DNA of 5,833 nucleotides from Alphaproteobacteria bacterium (GTDB taxonomy: Bacteria > Pseudomonadota > Alphaproteobacteria > JAEULC01), in contig JADZDN010000191.1 in NCBI GenBank assembly GCA_020851015.1, forward strand, positions 1 through 5,833, read 5' to 3'. Shown here piece after piece: positions 4,001 through 5,833 of this stretch. The notes beneath the pieces were generated by a model that did no database searches, was not told where the DNA came from, and was given only the letters and a program-made list of their open reading frames with translations. Numbering within the stretch: position 1 is the first letter of the stretch; every line of letters starts with the position of its first letter. The translations under genes and the position numbers were made by a program.

Positions 4001-5833
4001 GCTGCGGCCTCCCGCCTGCGCGCCTCGAAGCGCTGGGCCGCGAAGCCGGCGATGCCCTGCGGAAAGGCCAGCACCAGCAGCACGATGGTCGCGCCCAGGA
4101 CCAGGCGCCAGTATTCGGTCGCGCGCACCACCTGCTCGTGCAGGCCGGAATAGACCACGGCGCCGACGATCGGCCCGCTGACGGTCTGCACGCCGCCCAG
4201 CAGCACCATCAGCAGCGCGTCGACCGACTTGGGGATCGACAGATAGGTCGGGACCACGCTGCCCTTCATGTAGGCGAACAGCCCACCTGCCAGGCCCGCC
4301 GCCGCGGCGGCGATGGCGAAGCCGGCCCATTGCAGCCGCATCACGTCGATGCCTACGGCCTCGGCGCGCAGCGGGGAATCGCGCCCGGCGCGCAGCGCGT
4401 AGCCGAACGGCGCGTGAATCACGCGGCGCAGCAGCAGCGTGCCGGCCAGGCACAGGGCAAGCGCGAGATAGTAGAACGCCAGCTTGCCGCGCGCCCAGTC
4501 CGGCGGCCACACGCCCAGCACGCCGTTGTCGCCGCCCGTCACCTCGACCCACTGGAAGGCGACCGACCAGCAGATCTGCGCGAAGGCGAGCGTCAGCATC
4601 GCCAGGTACACGCCCGACAGCCGCACGCAGAAGAAGCCGAACGCCACGCCCGCCAGCCCGGCCAGCAGCGGCGCCAGCACCAACCCGACGGCCATCGGCG
4701 CGGCCAGGTACTGCGCCGCCAGCGCCGCGCCATAGGCGCCCAGGCCGAAAAAGGCGGCATGGCCGAACGACGCCATGCCCGCCGGTCCCATGATGAAATG
4801 CAGGCTGGCCGCGAACAGCACGAACAGCGCGATTTCCGACAGCACGCTGACGGCGTAGTCGCCCAGGAAGGGCGGCACCGCGATCGCCAGCGCCAGCGCG
4901 ATGGTGCCGAGGAGGCGCAGCGCCGGCGGCGCGGGCCGGATCACCGGCTCCTGTCCGCCGCTCGCCGCGCGGGCATGCGCCGGCGGCTTGCCCAGCAGCC
5001 CATAGGGGCGCACGACCAGCACGACCGCCATCACCAGGAAGACCAGCACCAGGGTGATCTTGGGAAAGATCAGGATGCCGAAGGCGCCGAGCTCGGCGAT
5101 CAGCAGCGCCGCCAGGAACGCGCCGGCGACGCTGCCCATGCCGCCCACGACGACGACGACGAAGGCCTCGGCGATGACCTGCAGGTCCATCTGCAGGTTG
5201 ACCGACTCGCGCGGCAGCTGCAGCGCGCCGCCAAGGCCCGCCAGCAGCGCGCCCAGAAAGAAGACCGAGGTGAACAGCCGCGCCTGGTCGACGCCGAGCG
5301 CCGCCACCATCTCGCGGTCCTGCGTCGCCGCGCGCACCAGCGTGCCCCAGCGGGTGCGGTGGAACAGCAGCCACAGCGCCGCCAGCACCGTCGGCCCGAC
5401 CGCGATCAGGAACAGTTCGTAGAGCGGGAAGCGCTGGCCGAGGATATCGACGGCTCCTTTGAGGCCCGGCGCGCGCGGCCCCAGCAGGTCGGCGGCGCCC
5501 CAGGCATAGAGCGCCACGTCCTGTACGATCAGCACGACGCCGAACGTCGCCAGCAACTGGAACAGCTCGGGCGCCTGGTAGATGCGGCGCAGCAGCAGCA
5601 TCTCGATCGCCACGCCGATCGCGCCGACCGCGAGGGCGGCCAGCACGACCCCGCCCCAGAACCCGGCGAAGCCGTAGGGCAGGCGGTCGACCAGGCTCCA
5701 GGCGAGATAGGCGCCCAGCATGTAGAACGAGCCATGCGCGAAGTTCACCACCCGCGTCACGCCGAAGATGATCGACAGGCCCGACGCCACCAGGAACAGC
5801 GACGACGCCGAGGCCAGCCCGTTCAGGAATTGG
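3997..5833 (-). CDS. livHM: Fused LivH-LivM type ABC transporter permease (5' end beyond right window edge)
   Basis: Both membrane subunits of a Liv-type importer are in one continuous frame: 611 residues from the first whole codon (5832) to the TGA at 3999-3997. The true start lies beyond the edge, probably by few codons, because the first visible residues QFLNGLASASSLFLVASG already match the LivH N-terminal helix. The LivH half (about 5011-5833) shows FGVTRVVNFAHG near the start and an EAA-like loop, RAATQDREMVAALG. The LivM half (about 3997-4914) shows GMASFGHAAFFGLGAYG, AMLTLAFAQICWSVAF followed by TGGDNG, and its own EAA-like loop, GRDSPLRAEAVGID. Between them a proline/alanine/arginine-rich linker with no hydrophobic helix (about 4915-5010) includes GKPPAHARAASGG. 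No stop or frameshift interrupts the join. The protein would span the inner membrane many times and bind LivG and LivF at the two cytoplasmic EAA loops. It ends in a basic tail, and its stop overlaps the livG start. Confidence 0.93.
   Translation of the reverse strand, partial: QFLNGLASASSLFLVASGLSIIFGVTRVVNFAHGSFYMLGAYLAWSLVDRLPYGFAGFWGGVVLAALAVGAIGVAIEMLLLRRIYQAPELFQLLATFGVVLIVQDVALYAWGAADLLGPRAPGLKGAVDILGQRFPLYELFLIAVGPTVLAALWLLFHRTRWGTLVRAATQDREMVAALGVDQARLFTSVFFLGALLAGLGGALQLPRESVNLQMDLQVIAEAFVVVVVGGMGSVAGAFLAALLIAELGAFGILIFPKITLVLVFLVMAVVLVVRPYGLLGKPPAHARAASGGQEPVIRPAPPALRLLGTIALALAIAVPPFLGDYAVSVLSEIALFVLFAASLHFIMGPAGMASFGHAAFFGLGAYGAALAAQYLAAPMAVGLVLAPLLAGLAGVAFGFFCVRLSGVYLAMLTLAFAQICWSVAFQWVEVTGGDNGVLGVWPPDWARGKLAFYYLALALCLAGTLLLRRVIHAPFGYALRAGRDSPLRAEAVGIDVMRLQWAGFAIAAAAAGLAGGLFAYMKGSVVPTYLSIPKSVDALLMVLLGGVQTVSGPIVGAVVYSGLHEQVVRATEYWRLVLGATIVLLVLAFPQGIAGFAAQRFEARRREAAA

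Noticed and set aside
4001..5374. Upstream extension of the livG frame through the permease gene
   Set aside because: The frame is open but gives Arg/Gly/Ala-rich sequence with no hydrophobic segments, whereas the permease frame shows clear LivH and LivM motifs. LivG starts at the ATG at 4000 with a strong Shine-Dalgarno.

Overview
The window is a tightly organised, single-strand (all minus) catabolic and transport cluster from a high-GC bacterium. By inspection G+C is well over 60%, with strong G/C bias at third codon positions. This bias, GC-rich palindromic repeats between genes, and a Liv-type ABC transporter next to hyuA/hyuB suggest an alphaproteobacterium of the Rhodospirillales/Hyphomicrobiales kind. 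That placement is an inference from style, not from a marker gene.

Read in the direction of transcription (right to left), the layout is as follows. (1) A fused LivH-LivM type permease enters from the right edge, its extreme 5' end cut off, and ends at 3997. (2) livG, a transporter ATPase, starts inside the permease stop codon (ATGA overlap, 3257-4000). (3) livF, the second ATPase, begins just after the livG stop (2551-3252, with an alternative TTG start at 3273). (4) A 166-bp gap (2385-2550) carries an inverted repeat of G/C-run hairpins with a predicted G-quadruplex on each strand. (5) hyuA (339-2384) encodes an ATP-dependent hydantoinase/oxoprolinase-type A subunit. (6) A 156-bp gap (183-338) is filled almost exactly by a second, unrelated-looking long palindromic element. 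(7) The first 60 codons of a hyuB-like B subunit run off the left edge (1-182).

Together the genes suggest one job. A branched-chain amino acid/amide-type ABC importer brings in a small amide, cyclic amide or amino-acid-like compound, and a two-subunit ATP-using HyuA/HyuB enzyme opens or carboxylates it. The substrate cannot be read from the sequence, because the family includes N-methylhydantoinases, oxoprolinase-like enzymes and acetone/acetophenone carboxylases. No periplasmic binding protein, regulator or promoter is visible; they probably lie outside the window.

No new defence, mobile or regulatory system is evident. The parts that standard gene annotation leaves unexplained are the two intergenic palindromic elements, both placed immediately upstream of a hyu gene's ribosome-binding site. 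The fused permease and the ambiguous livF start are secondary points of interest.
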